In this document: positions 14,427-20,382 of the stretch, piece after piece | Layout of the letters: each line of letters opens with the position of its first letter | How positions within the stretch are numbered: position 1 is the stretch's first letter | DNA from: a virus | Direction: 5' to 3' (one strand) | IMG/VR virus record: IMGVR_UViG_3300027754_000532 | Coordinates: 1-20,382 of that record | Length of the DNA stretch: 20,382 bases | Program-made: the position numbers and the translations under genes | Notes under the pieces: generated by a model | The model's input: only the letters and a program-made list of their open reading frames with translations | What the model was told of the DNA's origin: nothing | Databases searched by the model: none

Positions 14427-15877
14427 TCTAGTTTTTCCTGAGTATATGGGTAGGTGGCCTCTTTATAAAATACTTTGCGTTTGGTCAGGTGTCGTTTAGC
14501 AAATTTGCATGTGGATGTTATGTCCCAGATCTGAACATGATCCTTGTCCTCGGCCTTACGTATACCACGGCCTATGCTCTGTATAACTCGAACAAAACTT
14601 TTGCCTGGCTCTAACATGACTAGATTAAAAATACGCGGAATATTAATACCCACAGCAGCAACTCCGTACGTGGCCACAATGATCTTGCCAGTAGCATCGG
14701 CTACTTCGTCGTACTCATCTTGACGATCTTTTGCCTTGGTTGCGCCCGATACAAATACAGCACTCTCTCCTAACCGTTCAACTAATGCTTTCCCGGCGGC
14801 CACACGGTCCACAAGTACCAAGGTATTGCCCGTCTCATTCACCCGAGTAATCAAGTTAGCAATTGTATCAAGTCTACCTGGTTCCTCTAGTAAGTATTTA
14901 AGCTCGGCTTGATATTCTTTAAACTCTACATGATCCACCAACTGTACTACGTTTACATGACATTGTGCTAGTACACCACGCTCCTGTAACTCGCTAGCTG
15001 CAAGACGACTCACTACAGGTCCTAGGCTTACATGCAGAGCTTGGAATTCAAATGCTTCCTTGGGAACGGTGCCTGTAAGCCCCCACCGAATCGGGATTTG
15101 ACTCATTACCCCTGTGAGCAAAGTCTTGAGTGCATCGGCTTTGGCCATATGTACTTCGTCTACCATGACACAAACCACGCCCTCAATAAAGTCTTGTATA
15201 GTACAGTCGGCAGTACCTGCACGTGTGTTTTTTAACAGAACATTAAGGCTTTGCCAGGTGCAGATAGTATGTTGGTGTCCAAATTCCTTTCGATCCCCAA
15301 AGTATACACCAACATCTAATCCAATATTGATATAATCCTTCTCAGTCTGTGTCACCAGGCTCTTGTTGGGCACAATAACAATGCTGCGGCCGTAAGGTCC
15401 AACCAGGCAACTTAGCGCAGCAGTCATGATAGTCTTACCGGCACCCGTAGCAACCTCTTGGATGCACTGTGGGTTACTAAGAAAGTTGTTGATGATCTCA
15501 ACTTGATAATCTCGTAGCTGAATCGGCACTCCTGCCTGTGGGTGCCCTTTGGGCCAACAACGATCCTTAAAGGTATCTTCTGTGGCTAGTACAAACTCAA
15601 AAGTTCTAGTGTACTCGCGACGATCGTCAAGTTCAATTTCATAATTGTAGTCGTCGAGTATGGGGAGAATCTCGGGTAGTAAATTAGTATAAGTGCTACC
15701 GCCAAGTTGGAAATAACTAACTTTGCCGTCCCATCGACCCAGTCTCACAGCTGGTAGATATCGTGCATACGGAACATCATATTTGAATTTTTTAACTAGA
15801 GCCTTGCGAGCATCAAGATCAAGTCCTTCAATTTTTATATTCACTTCGTCGCAAATAACTAGAGTAGCTTGTTTCAT
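14414..15877 (-). CDS. uvsW: UvsW-like SF2 DNA/RNA helicase
   Basis: This 487-residue superfamily 2 helicase has a Q-motif-like LRDYQ (121-125), Walker A ATGAGKT (143-149), DEVH box (240-243), TGT (268-270) and a C-terminal motif VI QSIGRGIRKAED. The about 110-residue N-terminal domain includes RLGRWDGKVSYF, the substrate-binding module seen in T4 UvsW. In T4 this enzyme unwinds branched DNA and R-loops and helps switch to recombination-dependent replication. It is first in the minus-strand run, with an AT-rich 5' region and no strong Shine-Dalgarno. Confidence 0.92.
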   Translation of the reverse strand: MKQATLVICDEVNIKIEGLDLDARKALVKKFKYDVPYARYLPAVRLGRWDGKVSYFQLGGSTYTNLLPEILPILDDYNYEIELDDRREYTRTFEFVLATEDTFKDRCWPKGHPQAGVPIQLRDYQVEIINNFLSNPQCIQEVATGAGKTIMTAALSCLVGPYGRSIVIVPNKSLVTQTEKDYINIGLDVGVYFGDRKEFGHQHTICTWQSLNVLLKNTRAGTADCTIQDFIEGVVCVMVDEVHMAKADALKTLLTGVMSQIPIRWGLTGTVPKEAFEFQALHVSLGPVVSRLAASELQERGVLAQCHVNVVQLVDHVEFKEYQAELKYLLEEPGRLDTIANLITRVNETGNTLVLVDRVAAGKALVERLGESAVFVSGATKAKDRQDEYDEVADATGKIIVATYGVAAVGINIPRIFNLVMLEPGKSFVRVIQSIGRGIRKAEDKDHVQIWDITSTCKFAKRHLTKRKVFYKEATYPYTQEKLEWRY

Positions 15878-15903
15878 TATATTATATATCCATGATGTAT
15901 TGA

Positions 15904-15929
15904 TCTATAGTAACATATGTATCAAGCAA
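15904..15929 (-). promoter_or_regulatory. Candidate T4 middle-type promoter for uvsW
   Basis: The minus strand has TTGCTTGA (15929-15922), close to the T4 MotA box, then 12 bases, then TATAGA (15909-15904). MotA boxes lie 11-13 bases from -10. A start near 15897 would leave a leader of about 20 bases to ATG 15877. No motA gene is in the window, so confidence is low. Confidence 0.3.
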
Positions 15930-15933
15930 AGTC

Positions 15934-15961
15934 AAAAAAAAGACACCGTTTTACGGGTGTC
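15934..15961 (-). terminator. Intrinsic terminator after the AAA+ ATPase gene
   Basis: On the minus strand the stem GACACC/GGTGTC (arms 61-56 and 47-42 of the 15900s) has a short loop and is followed by eight T residues (15941-15934). It closes the three-gene, three-promoter block to the right and lies in front of uvsW. Confidence 0.88.
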
Positions 15962-15997
15962 CCATAAAGGATTGCCCTGTAACAGGCAGTATGATGC

Positions 15998-17023
15998 TTA
16001 TTCGTTACGCATGCAAGTGCATTCAGCCAGCGACTTCCAGTTGCTTGGGGACACTTTGGTCAAGTCAGCAATCTTCAACGCCATGCGCAAACTCACTTCA
16101 CGCAGGCGCATGTGATTGTCAGTCATGAACTCAATGATCGCGTCGCCCAGTTCCGGGGTAAAATCATAGTCCTGAAACAGGCTGCCCCTACGAAAGATCT
16201 GTTTGATGCGCAGGATCTTATCACGCATAGTGTTCAGCGTAAGATCAAGAAAGTGACAACGACTCTGCAAAGCTTCCAAGTGGTCTTGCAGTCGCTTGCT
16301 CTTGAGGTGATCAAACTTCAAGTTGGTGATAAAGATCACAGAACCCTTGAAGTCAAACTGATCTGGCACTCCCTCGCGACGCAGCATGTTGCTGTCAGCA
16401 TTCCAATGTATGCGACGCTTCTTGCCCGAGTCCAGCGCAGCCTTGAGAATGTTCAGTGCAACATCATCAAGCAGGATGCTGTCGCAGTCGTCAAACACCA
16501 GCACGTTCTTGGCATCACTGTGTTTGTACAGAGTGCAGTACAGGCCAATTGGGGTCATTGCACCCTTGATGACTTCGTACTTGGGTTTGCGATTGCCCAC
16601 AACGTCAAACAGACCAGACTTCTCCAACTGATGCTCAACACCGTAGCTCTTGCCCACGCCCGGGGGACCCACCACGATCATAGCACGGATGTCGCCGGCA
16701 ATTGCAGCCAGTGTCATCTCATCCAGCATGTTAAACCGCGTTTCAATACGCGCCATGATCTCGTCGTCAGTTTCTTGCGACACTGCTGACATGGGAGTCA
16801 ATGTGGCCTGTGCCACAGGAGTAGCGGATCCGGTAATAATCACGTCTTCAATTCCGTTCACTTTAATACGCACAACATCAAAATCGGGACCAAAGTACCC
16901 GTTGCTCTTGACTGTAACAAACCCGCCGCGGGCGCCAACAGTAAAATCCTTGACCAGCTCAAACGATGCATTCTGCACCGGGGTATTACGATATGTACCT
17001 TTAATCACTTGAACTTGGGTCAT
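15998..17023 (-). CDS. AAA+ ATPase (341 aa)
   Basis: Walker A is GPPGVGKS (119-126), Walker B is VLVFDDCD (174-181), and sensor 1 is FITN (231-234). Arginines at 244 and 255 are candidate fingers. The first about 65 residues are beta-rich (GGFVTVKSNGYFGPDFDVVRIKV) and may form a small barrel for binding a partner. The family remodels proteins or nucleic acids with ATP; the target here is unknown. ATG 17023 has GGAG seven bases upstream and its own sigma70 promoter at 17081-17053. Small beta-barrel genes lie upstream with the same promoter type. Confidence 0.88.
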   Translation of the reverse strand: MTQVQVIKGTYRNTPVQNASFELVKDFTVGARGGFVTVKSNGYFGPDFDVVRIKVNGIEDVIITGSATPVAQATLTPMSAVSQETDDEIMARIETRFNMLDEMTLAAIAGDIRAMIVVGPPGVGKSYGVEHQLEKSGLFDVVGNRKPKYEVIKGAMTPIGLYCTLYKHSDAKNVLVFDDCDSILLDDVALNILKAALDSGKKRRIHWNADSNMLRREGVPDQFDFKGSVIFITNLKFDHLKSKRLQDHLEALQSRCHFLDLTLNTMRDKILRIKQIFRRGSLFQDYDFTPELGDAIIEFMTDNHMRLREVSLRMALKIADLTKVSPSNWKSLAECTCMRNE

Positions 17024-17052
17024 TTCTTGCTCCGTTTTGCTACAGTAAATAC

Positions 17053-17081
17053 ATTATAGCACAAGCTGATTTATTGGGCAA
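17053..17081 (-). promoter_or_regulatory. Sigma70 extended -10 promoter 1 of 3
   Basis: TTGCCC (17081-17076), 17 bases, then TATAAT (17058-17053) preceded by TGC (extended -10). The leader to ATG 17023 carries GGAG. The -35 overlaps the last codons of the upstream gene. Confidence 0.82.
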
Positions 17082-17340
17082 CCGCTTCGGTACCGCACAG
17101 CACCATGATTCGCCCGGGATAACGAGCGTCAAACATCATTGCCCCTTCCTGCACGGTGCTAAAGGGCTGATCAAATTTCTCACTCTTGCCGTCCCAAACC
17201 CGGCTAATGCCCCGGCACTTGATGACTTCGTTTTGCACTTCGGTTACCACGCCGATCATGTAGCAGTCGTACTGCCCGGCAAAATCCAGGGCCCGAATAA
17301 CATCGCCAACTTCGGCTACTTGAACTTTAGACTTCAGCAT
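17071..17340 (-). CDS. Small beta-rich phage protein (89 aa)
   Basis: The 89-residue protein contains VGDVIRALDFAG, YMIGVVTEVQNEVIKC and ISRVWDGKSEKFDQPF. The alternating hydrophobic pattern suggests an SH3-like or small barrel fold. The start ATG 17340 has AGGAG six bases upstream and its own promoter at 17401-17373. I recall similar small proteins in many myoviruses, function unknown. Shared promoter architecture suggests it is co-regulated with the AAA+ gene and the 65-aa gene. Confidence 0.78.
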   Translation of the reverse strand: MLKSKVQVAEVGDVIRALDFAGQYDCYMIGVVTEVQNEVIKCRGISRVWDGKSEKFDQPFSTVQEGAMMFDARYPGRIMVLCGTEAVAQ

Positions 17341-17372
17341 TTCCGACTCCTTGTTGCTAACTGTATAAAGCT

Positions 17373-17401
17373 ATTATAGCAGAACGGGAATTATTGGTCA
17401 A
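17373..17401 (-). promoter_or_regulatory. Sigma70 extended -10 promoter 2 of 3
   Basis: TTGACC (17401-17396), 17 bases, then TATAAT (17378-17373) with TGC before it. The TGA stop of the upstream 65-aa gene (17400-17398) is inside the -35 hexamer. Confidence 0.85.
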
Positions 17402-17595
17402 CCGACTTCGTCCTCGTCGATCAGCAAGCGATCAGCTGGCTCGGTGCGCCACCGCAGCTGGATGGGCCGGTCCAGAATCAGCAAGTGTTGAACCTTGCCT
17501 GCGCCGTACTTCACTCGGCTAGACTCCACAGTTCCGGTCACCTGCTGCCCTTGGTACATTGCAGTGATTTTCTCGCCTTGCTTATTCCAGTTCAT
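17398..17595 (-). CDS. Small beta-barrel-like phage protein (65 aa)
   Basis: The start is set at ATG 17595 (MNWNKQGEKITAMYQGQQVTG) because AAGGAG lies 6 bases upstream and the promoter follows the same pattern as its neighbours; the frame's earlier ATG lies at about the predicted transcription start. The sequence YQGQQVTGTVESSRVKYG and QHLLILDRPIQL suggests a short SH3/KOW-like barrel. It ends in an acidic tail (DEDEVG). No function is known to me. It is the first of three co-regulated genes. Confidence 0.78.
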   Translation of the reverse strand: MNWNKQGEKITAMYQGQQVTGTVESSRVKYGAGKVQHLLILDRPIQLRWRTEPADRLLIDEDEVG

Positions 17596-17627
17596 CGCTT
17601 GCTCCTTGTTCCTTACTGTATTCATAC

Positions 17628-17656
17628 ATTATAGCACGGGTGCCATTTCTGGTCAA
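17628..17656 (-). promoter_or_regulatory. Sigma70 extended -10 promoter 3 of 3
   Basis: TTGACC (17656-17651), 17 bases, then TATAAT (17633-17628) with TGC before it. It lies just downstream of a hairpin terminator and starts the block. Confidence 0.85.
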
Positions 17657-17663
17657 CCAAAGG

Positions 17664-17686
17664 AAAACCCACAGTGATGTGGGTTT
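17664..17686 (-). terminator. Hairpin terminator after the structural gene
   Basis: A perfect 9-bp stem (AAACCCACA / TGTGGGTTT) with a 4-base loop lies 22 bases after the stop of the 18211-17708 gene. On the minus strand it ends in only four T residues and then CC, so it is a weaker intrinsic terminator than the other two. Confidence 0.65.
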
Positions 17687-17707
17687 GTGATTAGGGCAAA
17701 GCCCGTA

Positions 17708-18211
17708 TCAAAATAATGGCAAAGGGGACTCGTACCCTGGCTCAATATTGATTGAACATGTAAATGTTGACCCGTCTTGAATTTGCCACCACCATTGTCC
17801 TCCAAAATCAAGCAGATTACGTTCATAAGATACACCATCAATAACAATATCGGTCAACGGATCAATAATAGGTGTTGCGTCGGCTGTAAATTCCCGATGG
17901 TATTCTAGATTACGAAAAATATCTGCAGTGGCATCAGATATTGAATAGTTACCCTTGGTCAATGATAATAGCAAGCAGCCGCCAGTGACAGTAATACTCA
18001 TTTGCTTGAGTCCGGTATAGTCTACATCTTCAGTAAATGAGAATAGTTCAGATTCTACTTTTAGTGCAGGTGATGGTTGGCTCGGCACTGCTGTGGTCAA
18101 CGTCGGCACAGGTCCGTTATACACTTGCACACCATCAATCATTGCAACTATACTCACTGTGCCTTGCTCGCTATACCCAGAACCAAATTGTTTAAAAGTA
18201 CGATTCGTCAT
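17708..18211 (-). CDS. Probable virion structural protein (167 aa)
   Basis: ATG 18211 (MTNRTFKQFGSGYSEQGTVS) is chosen because GGAG lies 6 bases upstream; the frame also has a TTG four codons earlier. The protein is beta-rich and Ser/Thr/Gly-rich (SIVAMIDGVQVYNG, LKQMSITVTGGCLLLSLTKG, WWWQIQDGSTF) and lacks catalytic motifs or membrane segments. It has a near-consensus late promoter and a terminator of its own. A structural role is inferred from composition and promoter type. Confidence 0.75.
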   Translation of the reverse strand: MTNRTFKQFGSGYSEQGTVSIVAMIDGVQVYNGPVPTLTTAVPSQPSPALKVESELFSFTEDVDYTGLKQMSITVTGGCLLLSLTKGNYSISDATADIFRNLEYHREFTADATPIIDPLTDIVIDGVSYERNLLDFGGQWWWQIQDGSTFTCSINIEPGYESPLPLF

Positions 18212-18228
18212 TGATTTCTCCAACTGTT

Positions 18229-18978
18229 TTATTTATCCCAACCTCGATTCCAATAATTGACAATAATTTTATCTGTTACTTCATGCGGTTTAGGGCTGCC
18301 GTGAAAAATCATCACACTGGTCTTGGGGTCTAGTACTGTGCCAGTATTGGGTCGGCGATAGGTACGTGTTTTTATATCGAGCCCGCCATCTTTGATTTGC
18401 CAACGCCAGCTTTGTACAGCATCACTATCAAAGAATCTACGGTCTTTAAAGTCAACTGCTACATTTAAAAAATCCTGATCGCCGTGGAATTGATTGGCAG
18501 TGTCAAGAATATTGCGACTCTGAAAGCTGGTCCAGATACGTTTCCACCGTTCTGTGTCCCAGTACATTATGCTGGAGTTTAAGCCGGTCCAGGAGGGTTT
18601 CCAAAGATGTCTAAAGTCCCGTACTGCCCAGAAGTGTCGAGGGCTTAGTCCCCAGATCCAATCAATACTGCCGGTGATCACCACGTCAAGATCCATGTAC
18701 AACAGGTTCCCAGGTACATGAGCCGGATCAAACATCTGCATCTTGTACCACCAGGCCTTTTTTGGACCACTGATACCAGGCCAGTCGACTAAGTCGTGCT
18801 TGATCATCGAGGCCGGCACCGATCTTGAAGGCTCAGTAAACACATGAAACTTTACGTTGTGCTGGGTGTTAACTTGCAGCATATTGTACAAGTTTTCAAC
18901 ATACCGCCAGTCATACATGTTTCCGTGTATCACGCAGGCAAAATTCTTTTGGTCAGCATGATTCTTATGTTTCTTCAT
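18229..18978 (-). CDS. GT-A-fold glycosyltransferase (249 aa)
   Basis: The DxD metal and nucleotide-sugar motif is LLYMDLDVV (D96, D98). It is preceded by KKAWWYKMQMF (73-83), a common helix in such enzymes, and followed near the C-terminus by IFHGSPKPHE, a His segment that often coordinates the metal. It would transfer a sugar from a nucleotide donor to a phage or host acceptor. There is no signal peptide, so it is cytosolic. It is divergent from the nucleotidyltransferase/cupin gene, with 39 bases between the starts. Sugar and acceptor are unknown. Confidence 0.85.
   Translation of the reverse strand: MKKHKNHADQKNFACVIHGNMYDWRYVENLYNMLQVNTQHNVKFHVFTEPSRSVPASMIKHDLVDWPGISGPKKAWWYKMQMFDPAHVPGNLLYMDLDVVITGSIDWIWGLSPRHFWAVRDFRHLWKPSWTGLNSSIMYWDTERWKRIWTSFQSRNILDTANQFHGDQDFLNVAVDFKDRRFFDSDAVQSWRWQIKDGGLDIKTRTYRRPNTGTVLDPKTSVMIFHGSPKPHEVTDKIIVNYWNRGWDK
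18230..18237 (-). promoter_or_regulatory. Candidate late promoter, GATAAATA
   Basis: The minus-strand octamer matches T4 late consensus at 7 of 8 positions and lies 19 bases upstream of ATG 18211, just before the GGAG site. It overlaps the stop codon of the glycosyltransferase gene. Confidence 0.5.
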
Positions 18979-19004
18979 TTTGTATTTACATCAAAAAGTA
19001 CACA

Positions 19005-19012
19005 TATAAATA
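19005..19012 (+). promoter_or_regulatory. T4-type late promoter, TATAAATA
   Basis: An exact plus-strand octamer whose last base is 6 bases before ATG 19018. With the usual spacing, the transcript would start at or near the ATG, giving a leaderless message; no Shine-Dalgarno is present. Confidence 0.6.
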
Positions 19013-19017
19013 GAACA

Positions 19018-19782
19018 ATGAAAACTATCGTTCTTGCAACCGGTGGATTTGATCCCATCCACTCGGGACACATTGCATATCTTAAGGCCGCACGTCAACT
19101 AGGGGACATTCTTGTAGTTGGTGTAAATTCAGATGAGTGGTTAGCTCGCAAAAAGGGACGAGCATTCATGCCAATCTTAGAACGCACTGAGATTGTGCAG
19201 AATATCAAAGGTGTAGATTTTGTAATCACATTTGATGATCGTAACGACAGTGTACGGCATGCCATTGAAATGGTGCGTCAGAGCTATCCACAGGACAAGA
19301 TTATCGTGGCCGATGGTAATCAGCGCACAGACAAAAATATGCCCGAGCTGAGATTAGCAGACACTAATTTAGAATTTAAGTTTAACGTGGGCGGCGTGAT
19401 TGAGAAAAACTCCAGCAGCTGGCTACTGGAAGAGTGGCGTGCTCCCAAAACACGCCGCATGTGGGGACATTATTGTGTAGTTCATGATTCACCCGGAGCC
19501 AAGGTCAAAGAACTCACAGTAGAGCCCGGGGCAGCGTTAAGTATGCAAAGACACCAGGATCGCGCCGAATTCTGGCTTGTGACCAAAGGCGAAGCTAGCG
19601 TATACACGCTTGATGCCAGTACCGATCTAGAACTGCAAGGACGGTATACTCAGCATCAATACTTGCATATTGGACTACACTGTTGGCATCAGTTGGTAAA
19701 CGAAACGTCAAGTCCATTAACTCTGATTGAGATTCAATACGGTAGTCGTTGTACCGAAGAAGATGTAGAAAGAAGACTATGA
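19018..19782 (+). CDS. Cytidylyltransferase/cupin fusion for sugar-nucleotide metabolism (254 aa)
   Basis: The N-terminal half has GGFDPIHSGHIAYLKAA (9-25) with the HxGH motif (H15, H18) of the TagD/RfaE-type nucleotidyltransferases, then VVGVNSDEWLARKKGR. The C-terminal half (from about residue 155) reads WGHYCVVHD and VEPGAALSMQRHQDRAEFWLV, which is the cupin pattern of type II mannose-6-phosphate isomerase (ManC C-terminal region). One protein could thus activate and isomerise a sugar phosphate. ATG 19018 is chosen because earlier in-frame codons run through the opposite-strand glycosyltransferase. Its stop overlaps the next glycosyltransferase start (ATGA), so the two act in one pathway. 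The reaction is inferred from families. Confidence 0.87.
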   Translation: MKTIVLATGGFDPIHSGHIAYLKAARQLGDILVVGVNSDEWLARKKGRAFMPILERTEIVQNIKGVDFVITFDDRNDSVRHAIEMVRQSYPQDKIIVADGNQRTDKNMPELRLADTNLEFKFNVGGVIEKNSSSWLLEEWRAPKTRRMWGHYCVVHDSPGAKVKELTVEPGAALSMQRHQDRAEFWLVTKGEASVYTLDASTDLELQGRYTQHQYLHIGLHCWHQLVNETSSPLTLIEIQYGSRCTEEDVERRL

Positions 19783-20382
19783 AACCCATTCCAATTTTCA
19801 TTGGGTATGACCCACGTGAAGCAATTGCATTCCACGTGTGTGCAAACTCTATCATTAGGCACGCAAGCAGACCGGTTGCCATCATCCCACTGGCTCTGAA
19901 CTTGTTCGACGACTACAAAGAAACACACACCGACGGCAGCAATCAATTTATCTACAGTAGATTCCTTGTGCCTCACCTTATGAACTTTCAGGGGCATGCA
20001 ATCTTTATTGATGGTGATATGATTGTGCGCGAGGATATTATCAAGTTATGGGACTTGCGTCGCTTGGATCTTGATGTACAAGTGGTCATGCACAACTACA
20101 AGACACGCATGACAGAGAAGTATCTAGGGGCTAAAAATGAGAACTATCCGCGCAAGAACTGGAGCTCGGTAATTTTATGGAACTGTAACAGTTTTCCTAA
20201 CCGTAAGCTTACGCCAGAGTTTATTCAAAAGTCTACCGGGGCCGAACTACATCGTTTTACCTGGCTGCAGGACGAACGAATTGGAGAGCTGCCCCCGGAG
20301 TGGAACTGGCTGCCTGACGAGTACGGCCTCAATGAGGATGCCAAACTGTTGCATTATACCCTAGGCACGCCTTGCTTCCACG
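19779..20382 (+). CDS. Glycosyltransferase, partial (C-terminus beyond right edge)
   Basis: This open frame starts with ATG 19779 and reads 201 codons to the right edge. It has FIDGDMIV with the DxD-type D78-G-D80, and residues about 190-196 read KLLHYTL, a His segment typical of GT-A enzymes related to family 8. It is translationally coupled (ATGA overlap) to the cytidylyltransferase/cupin gene. It probably adds a sugar made or activated by that enzyme; the acceptor is unknown. The opposite-strand frame at 19997-19734 is a shadow. Confidence 0.85.
   Translation, partial: MKPIPIFIGYDPREAIAFHVCANSIIRHASRPVAIIPLALNLFDDYKETHTDGSNQFIYSRFLVPHLMNFQGHAIFIDGDMIVREDIIKLWDLRRLDLDVQVVMHNYKTRMTEKYLGAKNENYPRKNWSSVILWNCNSFPNRKLTPEFIQKSTGAELHRFTWLQDERIGELPPEWNWLPDEYGLNEDAKLLHYTLGTPCFH

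Noticed and set aside
16112-16789. 225-codon plus-strand frame
   Set aside because: It is antisense to the AAA+ ATPase, whose Walker A, Walker B and sensor motifs and promoter establish the minus-strand gene.
18844-19017. Longer start for the cytidylyltransferase/cupin gene
   Set aside because: These codons run through the opposite-strand glycosyltransferase and its promoter region, and the family N-terminus begins at MKTIVLATGG (19018).
19595-19997. Minus-strand frames overlapping the right end
   Set aside because: They are antisense to the cupin domain and the partial glycosyltransferase, which carry family motifs.

Overview
This window looks like part of a lytic T4-like myovirus genome of the marine or freshwater kind (relatives of T4-like cyanophages and pelagiphages). 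The evidence is a T4-type replication and recombination set: a gp41-like DnaB helicase, a gp61-like primase with a CHC2-type zinc site and a TOPRIM domain, and a UvsW-like helicase. Several genes also carry the T4 late-promoter octamer TATAAATA or a one-base variant. Genes are tightly packed, with many 4-base stop/start overlaps. I see no photosynthesis genes, integrase, tRNA or CRISPR. The host cannot be named from this window. Family calls rest on motifs read by eye; no search was run.

Left part (1-3121, minus strand): a conserved phage protein runs off the left edge. Next come a perfect intrinsic terminator and a small probable virion protein with its own late promoter, a leader hairpin and a strong ribosome binding site. 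Upstream lies a two-gene late unit: an 85-residue protein and a 642-residue protein. The larger one appears to join a DNA-polymerase-beta-like nucleotidyltransferase to a KxDG (ligase-type) covalent nucleotidyltransferase.

Middle (3151-11148): two convergent radical SAM proteins of the same twitch-like type overlap at their 3' ends. A minus-strand train then reads, upstream to downstream: a virion-like beta protein, an SGNH hydrolase, primase, a P-loop/sulfotransferase-like protein, the gp41 helicase and the second radical SAM gene. Two plus-strand genes (10037-11148) start divergently from this train.

Right-centre (11138-15877, minus strand): UvsW is followed by a second P-loop/sulfotransferase-like gene. 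A perfect sigma70-type promoter then leads a run of small conserved phage genes: a 166-residue protein, a coiled coil, a gp62-like clamp-loader candidate, a zinc-finger protein, and a 187-residue protein that looks like a miniature of the bacterial PolIII alpha (DnaE) catalytic region.

Right (15934-20382): three consecutive minus-strand genes (two small probable beta barrels and an AAA+ ATPase) each have a near-identical extended -10 sigma70 promoter and leader. The block is bounded by terminators on both sides. Beyond it are a probable structural gene, a glycosyltransferase, and on the plus strand a sugar-nucleotide cytidylyltransferase/cupin fusion followed by a second glycosyltransferase cut by the right edge. 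These last genes suggest phage-directed glycan synthesis.

The strongest candidates for something undescribed are the polymerase-beta/ligase fusion, the miniature DnaE-like protein, the paired radical SAM genes, and the repeated promoter cassette.
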